Below are positions 11,010 through 22,000 of a stretch of 64,000 bases of DNA, one piece after another; position 1 is the first letter of the stretch; the number at the start of each line of letters is the position of its first letter. Under the pieces are notes generated by a model that worked only from the letters and a program-made list of their open reading frames with translations, had not been told where the DNA came from and made no database searches. Source of the stretch: Todiramphus chloris collaris (lineage: Eukaryota; Chordata; Aves; Coraciiformes; Alcedinidae); assembly GCA_025345505.1 (NCBI GenBank), contig JANVCC010000013.1, forward strand, positions 1,143,215-1,207,214, in the 5' to 3' direction. A program made the position numbers and the translations under genes.

Positions 11010-14000
11010 CTGAGAAGCACGCTGGTTACAAAACCTGTTAGCTAAGTTATCTGGCTTCAGTGGGTCTTTCTACCAGGTTCGGCTGTTTGTTTGGCTCTTC
11101 CATCATCAAGTGCAAAGCTAAAGAAGCAGTGCAGATTAAAGCTTTCATTGTCAGTTCAGCAGTCAGTTAGCACGCTGACATGTACTTCAGAAGCACTTGA
11201 AAACTTGTAACAAGCAAACCAGAAATCTGTATAGAACAGCATCACGAACCTGAACTCAGTACGATGCACCAGGGACTCATAGACCAAAGCAGAGTCTTAC
11301 TGAGACCTTATTCAAAAGCCGCTTTTTTTACCAGGCTGGTATTTTGGTGCTGGAAGACTTCCCAAGTATAGAAATCCTTACAGAAATCAGACAGACAGTG
11401 ATGTGACCCAGAGAAAAAATGACAGTTTTGCAACACAATTCTTCAAGTGAAAAGGGGACATTCCCAAGAGTTTAAGAGCAAAGGAGTATCAGCTCCGATC
11501 AAAGCAGTCAGAGCTGACTTCTGGCCAAACATATCATCTCCCACTCACCCCTCACTCAAGAACATCACTTACCTTCACCATGCTGAAACAGAGACTCTGT
11601 CTCAGGCTCCAAGTCATGTACCCAGGACCTCAGACCTCACCCATGCAAGGAAAATGACTGGCATAACTACCACATAGTAGATAGAGTTGCTGAGGAAATA
11701 ACCTGAGAGCAGAACCTACACAAAGAGCTGAAGGAAAGCATCCCACTACACACTGTGCCTGGAATAATTTCCACCCAGGTGTGGAAAACCTGGGTGTCTT
11801 TTCTGGCCTGGTTTGCAAGCCATGACCATGGAAAGGATAACAGAAACACAGGAGTGTAGCGAGAGGGGAGCTGAAAATTGTTGTGATGGGCACAGGTAAC
11901 CCTGAGACTGGCATTAAGACAATCTGCACTCCTGAGTGCAGAAGCAGACAGTCCAAAGAGAAGCTCTAAGAGTCTATTTGTTCTGCTACTTTGTCACGGT
12001 GACTAGCTTGCTTTAACAATGATCACTCAGATGAAGTCTACAAGAAATGAAATCTGTATCTTCTGTATTTTGTAGGTCCCATCCCACCCACTTCTGCCTT
12101 AGAAAGTAATGCCTGATAGATAGCAGCACCACAGCAGGGGTGTCCTGATTGTGCTTTACTGTATTTTGGGAGAGCAGGGTGCTGAGGGATGACAAAACAT
12201 TCTATATTTTCCAGGTAGCTACCAGTCTTACTGCACTTCAAAACTAACCAAGGTCATGCAGAAAGTCTGTGGGAAGAAACAGTGAAATGACTGCCAGATG
12301 TGACATGGATTTCAGCTTCACACAGAACACACCTCATAGGTCTTTCATCAGAAAATTAACCCCCTGGATTTCTTTCCTGAAACCTCTCTGCCCCACTGTC
12401 CATTGCTCCAAGTTGTAAAATGCCTTCCATCTTGCCCATCTTGCCTTTTGGGGCAGATGCTGCAACTCTCAGGTGTGAAAAGACACTTCCCATCAAGGAA
12501 AGACTCACAGTTTTTATACCATACATTTAGTGACCTTTCAGGCAACAGCATCAAATGAGACCTGACTTAGGTAATACAGCGATGGCAAAATGTTAGAAAA
12601 TAGATTTTTTTTTTTATTTATTTTTAAGTTATAGCTTTCTCTGTGCTTCAGAAATTAAAGTAATGGGTGACACTTGAGCAATACAGAGATTAACATGCAG
12701 CTCAACATCTTGCATACATTAGCTTGGTGTATGTTCAAAAAGACTGTACCTTATAGATTTGTCCCACCACAACAATTTAATATTCTATTCCTTTCCTAAG
12801 AAGTAGGGTTGTGTTTATACATTGCTGCTGAAGGTTAGTTCTGTGTTTCTCTTTTGAACCTGCTTCATTTTAGAAGAAAATGTCCAGTACAGTTTTCCAC
12901 ATGTTCCTTCTGACCATTTTGTGGATGCATTGAAACTTTCTCAGCTGAGAAATTCCACTGTATAATCCTTCTGTGAATCTGCATTTTCCATTCAGGTCCT
13001 TACATGTCATCCAAAAGATGTTTTATTTTTCAGCCAGTAGTGAAATAGCAAATTGCTTAAGAGTTAGTTGTTAAGGTTAACGAAACAGATGTCATAGTTA
13101 TTAGCCTTTTTCCCCTCTGTACACAACTCAGAAACAGTACCTGTTCTCCACATTCTAACTCTGTTTGCTTTCCTGTTTTACCAGAATACCAGGTCCAAAC
13201 ATATAAAAGTTACAGCAAACACCAAACTGTAGAAACACGTAGACTTCTTCATTTTGGACAACCTAGCCTGTAAAATATAGTGCTATTGTCTTGCTAGTGC
13301 ACCAGACCTCACTGTTCAGTGCAGGTTGGACAATAATATTCTGTTTATTTTGTACTGTGATAGCTGGAGATCACAATACACCTCTCTGACAGAATGAACG
13401 TGAATCTGTGCAGCTTGCATCGAGCAAGACAGCATGTCTCTGAAGGAAAAGCCTGGACAAAAGATTTCAAGAACACAGCTACATTCAAAATGGACATCCT
13501 CCCCTGCTATCCTCACCTCAATTTCTATTCAGGAACTTCCATCTGCACACATGCTAAATGCAAATCTGCAGAGTTCACTCACTTGTCCAACTCTTAGTGA
13601 ACATGCTACAGCTTTTTCAGGTCCTCCCATCCATTCCAAATACAGCTCTACACAAAAAAAAAAGCTCAAACACTTCTCACCAAGTCTCCATCCATATGGA
13701 TAACCAGGTCAACTTCTACCCCTAAATAGCTTTCCCTCTCCTCCCACTAAAATACAGAAATAAATAGTACATAGATAAATATCACTAGCCAATGATAGAT
13801 ATTGTTAGCCTAAAAGTTAGAAAGGAAAATAAAAATATTTCTCTGCTAAAGGCCAATTCTGCCTGCCTGCTACTGAGAAACAAATTGGTGCAATTTTGCC
13901 CAAACATAAATATTTCTCATTCCCAGGACTGTAACAGCTATTCAGATACAGGCCATCAGCCACACTAGAAGCAAATGCTTGCACATTGAATTACACATTT

Positions 14001-15378
14001 CTCTTCTGTTAAGCTAAACAAAACAACTCTAGGAAGAGCTAGATGCTGCTTGCCAGTTTACAGAAAACTTTGCTCAAATGACTCAGCCACAGATTGATAA
14101 TCAGATGTTACAGTGACCTTTAGTAAGCTGAATTAAAGATTCATGAACATGAAAAAGCTCAACACTCGATACTTGTAGTTTTGACTAAATAACAATTATA
14201 TGCACAACCATACACTAGCATGTCCTAACGGGCCATAAATTCACTTCGCTTAAGGCAAAGTTATAGGGTACAAGAGGCGCTGGTAATAAAATGACAACAC
14301 AGTGAATTAAACCTACTTGAAGTACTTTTTCAATTATGACTAAATCTGTCTGTTGAGGACACCAGATGTAATCGTCTAATGGGATTACAACTGGCAGAGA
14401 GATGTAGGGGAGGAGGGTTGCAGATAACCCACACCAGATTGATGCAAAGCCGCACACAGTGTGCTGTTGTTTCCAAGTAAATTGTTAGTGAGGCTTAAAG
14501 TCTAAGCCCCTTTTAAGCTACAAATACATTCACGAAGATGAAATTGCAATGGCTTGCTTTCTCTGAAAACCCCATCAAGGTTTTTATCATAGTACTTAGA
14601 CCATGTGCAATCTAAAGCTGTTACTTTACCTCCACAGTTCTATTTTGGTGATGAATTTTTCTTTGCCTAAGTGACTCACTACACACAAATACTACACAAA
14701 ATATAATTATGTCATTTTTGCATACTATTTGCATGACTATTGCTTCTGTCATTTTTTGACACCAACTATTTTTTTTTTACTGTTTACGTCACATATACTA
14801 CAAGCAGACATTTGAAGAGGGCAGGAAATCTTGTATAACCAGCTCATTCTCTAAGCAAATCCTCTCTTCTCCTCATTTTTCCTTATAGTAAAAAAATCTG
14901 TCTGAGAACATCTTTTACAGTCCATCACAAGCAATCCTGGGTTCTTCTTGGTTTAGCTTCCTTACCTGTGAATAATCTCTCAACAATTAATTCACCCAAA
15001 TAGTCACTGAGATCTCTGTGAGAGGAAGGTCCCAGCAGGTAAGTCTCCGTGAGGACAGACAGATTCACTAGCTAAAAATGACAGAGGCCAAAACTTTTGA
15101 GACATGAAAATAAAAGGCCCTGTATAGACAGCAGTTGAGGCAGGCTCTCATGTCAGAAAACACTTGTGCTCCGTGAGGCATCACAAAGGCAATCAGTGGA
15201 CACTCAACTGCCTTGCACAGGCCATTTTGCACTTGCTAATCTGACAAACCTCTCCTCCTTTTCTTCTAAAGGAGACCTTCAGAAAGAAGTGTTCCTGTCA
15301 CTTGTCATGGGCAAGCACCCCTGAAGTCCTTTTACCTCGTAGCTCACCTCAAATATTTTTTACAGCCTTATTCTGTTT
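11010..15378. other. intergenic region between AKAP17A and ASMT (left part)
   Basis: I see no exon, RNA gene or recognisable transposon. It is AT-rich with short homopolymer runs (for example 12607-12625) and is expected to hold distal ASMT regulatory DNA, which cannot be recognised by eye. Confidence 0.5.
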
Positions 15379-15383
15379 GCAAG

Positions 15384-15974
15384 TGTGTGGGTTTTGGCTG
15401 AGGTGGAGTTAATTTTCTTGATAGTAGCTGGTATGGGGATAAATTTTGGATTTGTGCTGGAAACACTGTTGATAGCACAGGGATGTTTTCATTATTACTG
15501 AGCACAGTTTACACAGAGTCAAGGCCTTTTCTGCTTCTCACCCCACCAGCAAGTAGGCTAGGGGTGAACAAGAAATCAGAAGAGATTACAGGTGGGACAG
15601 CTGACCCCAACTGACCAAAAGGATATTCTATACCATATGACATCATGCTCAGCAATAAAATCAGGGGGAAGAGAAAGGAAGGGGGGATGTTTCAAGTGAT
15701 GGCATTTGTCTTCCCAAGTAATCATCATGCATGATGGAGTCCGGCTTTCCCGGAGATGGCTGAACACCTACCTGCTGATGGGAAGAAGTGAATGATTTCC
15801 TTGTTGTGCTTTGCTTGTGTGCATGGTTTTTACTTTACCTGTTAAACTGTCTTTATCTCAACTCACAAGTTTTCTCACTTATACTCTACCAATTCTCTCC
15901 CCCATCCCACCAGGGTAGGGAGATAGTGAGCAGCTGGGTGGTGCTTAGTTGCCAGTTGCGGTTAAACCACAAGA
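15384..15974 (+). mobile_element. solo ERV LTR (591 bp) with GCAAG target duplication
   Basis: Begins TGTGTGGGTTTTGGCTG and ends GGTTAAACCACAAGA, where the terminal CA has decayed. GCAAG flanks both ends (15379-15383 and 15975-15979). Inside are GAGTTAATTTTCTTGATAG, a CATCATGCTCAGCAATAAAA box, GTCTTCCCAAGTAATCATCA and AAACTGTCTTTATCTCAAC, the signature of a common avian ERVL-like LTR. A second, shorter copy lies at 43888-44378. Confidence 0.85.
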
Positions 15975-15979
15975 GCAAG

Positions 15980-17214
15980 CTCTGTCAGGTGCAGTGAGCA
16001 GAGGAGAAAGATGTTTCCAGTTAAAGGAGAAAGTAACTGACACTACTAGACAATTCCTCAGAGCATTTAAAGCTGTCTGGGATCCTATGCAGAACTGCAG
16101 GGAAGACCTGGTCTGAGGGTGATCAGTCCTTGTTCAGACGCTTTGCTGGCAGGTTAAGTGGGGGTGACTGTGGTGCTACCACATTATTCATGTTGTTCTA
16201 CACATAGTCTGGTTTCAAGGACAGCACTCTTGGGCACCCTATCCAGAGGAGGTAGAGCTCACTTCACAGGTGCCACAGTACACACAACTAGATTAGGTTT
16301 CACCCTTAGCCCTTCAAAAGTGTCACAACCTACTACCCTAGCAAAGCATGTGTTGGAGCTTATGTAGGATTTTTCTTTGTGAGGCAGTAGGAGATGTATT
16401 CAGGGGATGTGGCATCTGAGGGGGAACCAGATCAAATTAATTTTCTGTGAGTGATTAAAGAAGGATGGTGGTGCACACCATTTCAAACAAGCCTCAAGAG
16501 CCTGGTACCAGATTAAGTACAGAAAAAAATAGACGCACGTTCCCTTTTAACAACAATAATACCTACACATGTCCTACTTAAGGACTGTGTGGTGGTGAAG
16601 TTGTAGTAGCTTCTTCCTAAGTCACCTAGTGCAGGCTGAGGTCGTGAGACAGAAAATTGCTGGCTGAAAGACTGGTAAGTGCAGAGGTTTATCAGTCCTC
16701 AGATAGAAACAGGAGAAGACATTCTTCTTTAAGGATTAGAACAGGACTATGCAGTAACACTGTCCATAGCATCAGGAACTTGATTTCCTACCCTTACAAG
16801 GCTCACATTCTTCTTTACTTACCAAGGGATGCAGGAAACCCACTCCTTGCTGCCAGTGCCAACAGCCACAGTGAGGCAGCAGCACAGGCAGGGACAGCAT
16901 GTACCAGCTCCTGCACAGCACGGGGAGACTCAGGGGCTTTGACCCACAACCTTCCCACCCCTTTCAGCTCAGACCCTGCTGCAAGCACTCTGTGATCAGC
17001 AGGGTCCTCAACCTCAAACAGGAAGAGGTCACACGCTTGGCAAATTCAAGCTATCAGGTAAGATTTAAGCAATCAGCATCACAACATTCTTCCAGAGTAG
17101 GTAAAAATAGTAGTAACTTCAGTACTTCAGCTTCTAGAAGGCATTGTAAAGCCTGCTGGGATCCTAGGTTATTTCATTTGAAACAGTAAGACCCCTCGAA
17201 GACACTTTTCTTTC
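15980..17214. other. intergenic, nothing recognised
   Basis: The stretch between two LTRs shows no coding exon or repeat that I recognise. Open frames on the plus strand near 16657-17189 are unspliced, of low complexity and without family features. Confidence 0.5.
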
Positions 17215-17865
17215 TGGCAGGGTTTTGGTATCAGGAGAGGGCGCTACTGCCATGTCTCCCATAAAAAGCTTCAAGAAGATGCCCCAGCTCCAAGTTGGAT
17301 GTATCTCTAGCCAAGGCTGAGACAATCAATGCTTCTGTGGTAACATATTTAAGAGGGGATTACCTATTAGGCAGGTCCTTTTGCTTTGGAGAGGAGTAGG
17401 ACAGGAGAGAGACAACCATGTGGACATTGGACACTGAGGTCAGTGAGGAAGAAGGGATGGATGCATGCTGGAGCCGACATTCCCCTTCAGCACCTGAACA
17501 TGGGATGAACTGATAATGACCCCTATTCCTTGTGCAACTTGGCAGGAGGAGGTAGAGCTGAATCTGGGAAGAGGTGAGGGAAAGAGTAAAGGTATAAAAT
17601 ATTTGGTTATATTTATCACTGTCCTACCCTGATTCAATTGGTAAATTGGTGGTGGCTTTGCTGTTCAAATTAAATGTATTTTGTTTTGCCAAAGCTGAGT
17701 CTGTCTTTTGCCTGTGATTATAACTGGTGAATGAGCGCTCCCTGTCCTTTGTCTCGACTCTCAAAAAGCCATTTGTATTTTCTCCTCCCCATCCCACCAA
17801 GAGGGGGTAGGAGTGACCGAGCAGCTGTGTGGTGTTCAGCACCAGCTGAGTAGGCTCAATCACGA
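17215..17865 (+). mobile_element. ERV LTR with internal deletion
   Basis: The segment follows an avian LTR family: GGTTTTGGTATCAGGAGAGG at the left, TCTAGCCAAGGCTGAG with AATCAATGCTTCTGTGG, AACATATTTAAGAGGGG, ACACTGAGGTCAGTGAGGAA, then GATGAACTGATAATGACCCC, CTACCCTGATTCAATTGGTA, and a U5 with CTCCCTGTCCTTTGTCTCGA. The long GC-rich tandem-repeat block usual between the GTCAGTGA part and the GATGAACTGA part is almost wholly missing. Ends are decayed and no target duplication was found. Confidence 0.7.
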
Positions 17866-20110
17866 GTGGTAGGAATGTACTAACCTGAAATCACCACAGA
17901 ACAACGAGCAATCATTTACTATCAAAAATTATATTCTTTAAGTTATTGCATCAGTGAGGTTTTTGCAGTAGTACAAGCACATACCTCAGCCACAATAAAA
18001 TTAACGATACTGGGAATGGCATAATTTATATTTGTGACCTTATTAAAAGATTACAACTCTTTTCACATTTCCTTGCAGTTCAAAGCCTATCATCAATGAA
18101 GACCAAGCAAAATGATGCCCAATCAGTCTTAGAGCAATGGCTACTCAGGAAAGACATAAGCCCTTGTTTTTATAGTCTAGTATGATGTTCTGCGGAACGA
18201 GATAGCCCTTCAAGCCAGCTGGGGTCAACTGTCACAGCTGTGTCCCCTCTCCCAACCTCAGCCTACCTATTTGAGGGAGGGAGACGGGGTGTGGTGGTGT
18301 GTACACAAAAGGGAAAGCAGGTAAGCCCTTGACACTGTGCATGCACTGGGGTTTTATAAACGCCATTTGTTGCAAATCCAAAACACAGCAGCATACCATT
18401 AACTCCATCACAGCCAGACCCAGTACGAGGACATAGGATGCAACATCCATTTCAGAGGATTCATCACTGAAAAGATTTTGGAGCTTTGACACAAAACACA
18501 CTCCTGAAGAAACAATACTGCCAAGTGTTAGACAAGATAGAACTCTGCACTGAGCAGTTACTGGGCTACTTTAGATACTAGGAGTTTTAAGAGGTTTTGA
18601 CTGGGTTCAGAGGGACAACTAAAAGAGAACCTCTTCCATATTCCTTCTGCCTTTTGAAAAGTAAGCATTTGCAAGTCGCTTCAAAGCACTTTCAGGTTTT
18701 TCCTCCTGAAGCTGCTGTGAAAAGAAGAAATAATACAAGCACTATGAACAACTGAGTTACTTTACATTACTGCGCTTACGGGATATTGCATGAAGCCAGT
18801 GCTGGATACGGTGTGTTAAGCTGAATGATCATCAAAGCCTGACAGCTGAACAGACTCCCCACAATTATATTCTCTGGCCTTAGAAATTGCCCTAAACATC
18901 AGAGCTTATGGAATTCAATCATCTCAGGGTGGAACACGAAACCTGCTCTTGGCACCTTCTCTGGAGTAAAAAAATAAAACTTTTGAACAGTTTTTGTTTT
19001 GGTTTGGGTTTTTTTTTTTTTTTGTACCAATTAACAGTATCTGTTGGATTCTTTTAGTATGACTCCAACACTTCATGGCAACTGCCACTGCTTTAACTGC
19101 TTCCTCTCTTGGCAATGATAGTGCCTTCATAGCTTGTTGACTACGTGAAAGTAGCATTATAAACTAGTATCTCCCTGGTAATACTTCATCAAGACCCCAC
19201 TCAAGACATCAGTCCCAGTGGAAACCCACAATCCAAATAAACTACAGAAATACTACTAGGAATCTAATCCTGAGCTCAAAGACATTGGTGCTGACAGCTA
19301 TTAGTTAAATTTCACATGTAACTGCAGATAGAATATAACCACCCATGGACAGTTAGCATTTAAAAATCAGGCTAAGCAGAACTGCATGCACCTACACAGA
19401 GGCATCCCACCAGCCTTACCAAATAATTGCAACCAACATTAGATTGGATTTTAGCTAAATCATCACTAAAGATTTAACTCATCTTCAGGTAGATAGGCTT
19501 TTAACAAAAGGAAATCTCCCCAGAAAGCAACTGCTCAGAATTTAAGAGATTGGTGGTGTTGAGGTAAGATAAATCAGTCCATCTCTTGGTCCCCAAGAGA
19601 GTGGTGGAACTCACAAGGGAAGTCACATAAACTTGAAAAGTAACACAATAATTGGAGATCTTTCAAAACATCAGTTGACAGGAAGATAGAAGAATGTCTA
19701 CTTTTTCCTTCCGTATCTACTAACTACAAAATATTTCAGCAACAAGGTCTGGTAAGAAACAAACCCTGGATGGATTCACTGAAAGTAACAAGAGACTAAC
19801 TCAGCCAGCCAGGGATCCAGATGAGCTGCAGCATCAATCTGCTCTTCAGGCTCTGCAGGAAAGGGATGCACTTTGAATTCATGCATCCGTGTGAGGAAAA
19901 TGGCATCTGAAGGCTGTAGATAAAGAGCACATGTCCTGCTGAATTAACAGCTGACATAGCTGTACATAACAAGACCACTGAGAAGAGTGGCTGAACTTCA
20001 TTATCCAAATGTGTTGAGTGATTTTTTTCAGCAGATGGGTTCTCCTACAACATGTGTGCAGATTTTAATAGACATATGAAAACATCAACTTCAGTTCACT
20101 GTAAAGTTTT
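17866..20110. other. intergenic, nothing recognised
   Basis: Region downstream of AKAP17A without recognisable exon or transposon. A T-rich tract sits at about 18990-19024. Confidence 0.45.
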
Positions 20111-20113
20111 CTT

Positions 20114-21067
20114 TTTAATTTTACCATAAAAAGGCAAAATAAAACTCTTTCACTGTAATTTTATAGCTTTTAATATTCCTGAGCTGCATTTTAGAAGCAA
20201 AAGTATTCTTAAATGAATTTAACAAGAGACACTGCAGCCTTAATTTCCAACACCACAAGTAAAAATAATTTAGCAAGAAGGCCCCTTTTTCAAAAGACAA
20301 TGGCTAGCTCTGTATGTACCTGAAAAAAATGCTCCAAGCAGTTCTACACCACCTGAAGCAATTACAAAGCCATGTATGTCAACAAAATAACAACTTTTCA
20401 ACCATTTTACCACTACTTCTTACTTCCTACATCAGTGTGCCTCTCTTACATGGAAAGTATTCTTATACAAATGGCATTGCATGCCAGAATAATTTGGGCC
20501 ACAAAGCTTGGCACCATACAGACATCTAAAGGAATTGTAGCAGTTCAAAAGATATCCTGCATATCTTTAGAATCAGTTAAAAACTCTGTGAAAGTTCTGC
20601 TATACATCTCAGTCAGCAAAAACTCTACTTTGTTAAATGTGATCTCACTGAATGTACCAGAAAGCATTTTAAATCTGTATGTAATAGCTTGTCATGTCTG
20701 GAGTTCCTATAACTGGGACCCATGTATTTCTCAAGCCAAATTAGGTGATACAGAGATAAAATCTAAATCCACTAAAATTAAGGTTTAGAAAACTGAAAAT
20801 CAAGCAAACAGGTTGGTTAGCACTGTAGGAACTCAAGCACAAGGTGGTTATACCTACATTGTGGTAGAAACCTAAAAAGAGACAACAAAGCACAAAGGAA
20901 CATCAGAAAACCCAGGCAGCTATTTTCTTGATTTCAGGGACTAGAGGCAAGTCAAGCACTGGTTGAAACAAACGTGCTTTCCACAGCAGTCACACCGATG
21001 AGGTCTCGTTTACAACTTTCTGGCCCTTTAGTCCAACCACAGCCTTTCCAAGGAGCCAAGGCCTACA
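20114..21067 (-). other. AKAP17A: probable AKAP17A 3' UTR
   Basis: AT-rich sequence after the AKAP17A stop (21070-21068). No AATAAA is seen nearby. The variant ATTAAA occurs at 20173-20168 and 20119-20114 on the minus strand, giving a 3' UTR of about 0.9 kb if used. The 138-codon plus-strand frame at 20372-20788 is antisense to this UTR and has no coding character. Confidence 0.4.
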
Positions 21068-22000
21068 CTACCCGCTCCAAGTACTCCTTTGCTTGCTCAG
21101 TGATCTCCTCCGGTGCCGTCGTCTCCTGCTCACGCTTCTACGACTACGGCTTCTTTCTCTTCTGTCTCGTTTACGTTCGCTACTTCGAGTTGTCCTGTAA
21201 CGTGAACGTCTGGGGCTTACACTTCTTCGACGAGGACTGCGGCTTCGTCGAGGACTGTAACTTCTGCTAGAGTGTCTGTAATACCTCCTGTCTTTCCGGT
21301 GCTTCTCATCCTGATAACTCACATCCCTTCTGTGTCTGCTCCTCTCTCGTTTACCCTTACTCTCATCAGTGTTTACGCTGCTACATGAACGGCTCTTTCG
21401 TCTCCTCGGCTCTGTGCTACGTTTGCCCTGCTCGCAGTGCGAGTCCTTCCTGCAGGTATTCTGGTCATAGCTAGAGAGGCTCTTCTGCTGCTGGTTATTG
21501 TCGGGAACACATGAAAGTACCCCCGAACCTCTTTTCTCAGAACATCTCTCAGAGTTTGTGGTATGAAGTTTCTGACCTTCTTTGATGTGAACTTTGTCAT
21601 GAACGTTGCCATTCAAGTACCTACATTGAGTGTTTACACCCTCAGGGGATGCTACTTCTCTTTGAGAGCCAGGACCCAGTTTGCTGGTAACAGCCTGTGC
21701 AGAGGTAGATGTGATGCAGCTGGATGACACAGTGTGTGGAACACCATCAGGGGTTTTCGGCATGTCAGACTGCGATGCTTCAGTTTCTTCCTTGTTTTCA
21801 TTAACTGCATCCATTTTCTTACTCAGAAGATTGTTCAGTAGTTTCTCCCTCAGTTCCTTTTCTTTTCTCTGCAACCCCAGTGCTCTCTCTTTTTCTTCTT
21901 CCACACGTTTGAGCTCAGCCTCCTGGAGCCTTCGTCTCTCCTCTAGCTGCTGAAGACGGATCTTTTCTTCATTTTGCTCTTGTTCCAAAAGCTTTACTGT
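21068..22000 (-). CDS. AKAP17A: AKAP17A coding exon 4 (residues 385-694)
   Basis: Acceptor GTCTTGCAG precedes 22000. It begins [18 protein letters not shown], continues with charged helix to LLNNLLSKK, a less ordered Ser/Thr-rich linker containing [14 protein letters not shown] (conserved in the human protein), and an RS domain with repeated SRSPRR and RSRSRR units. TAG at 21070-21068. Confidence 0.96.
   Translation of the reverse strand, partial: TVKLLEQEQNEEKIRLQQLEERRRLQEAELKRVEEEKERALGLQRKEKELREKLLNNLLSKKMDAVNENKEETEASQSDMPKTPDGVPHTVSSSCITSTSAQAVTSKLGPGSQREVASPEGVNTQCRYLNGNVHDKVHIKEGQKLHTTNSERCSEKRGSGVLSCVPDNNQQQKSLSSYDQNTCRKDSHCEQGKRSTEPRRRKSRSCSSVNTDESKGKRERSRHRRDVSYQDEKHRKDRRYYRHSSRSYSPRRSRSPRRRSVSPRRSRYRTTRSSERKRDRRERSRSRRSVSRRRRHRRRSLSKQRSTWSG

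Noticed and set aside
20372-20788. 138-codon plus-strand frame
   Set aside because: It is antisense to the AKAP17A 3' UTR, AT-rich, and without family features or conserved start context.
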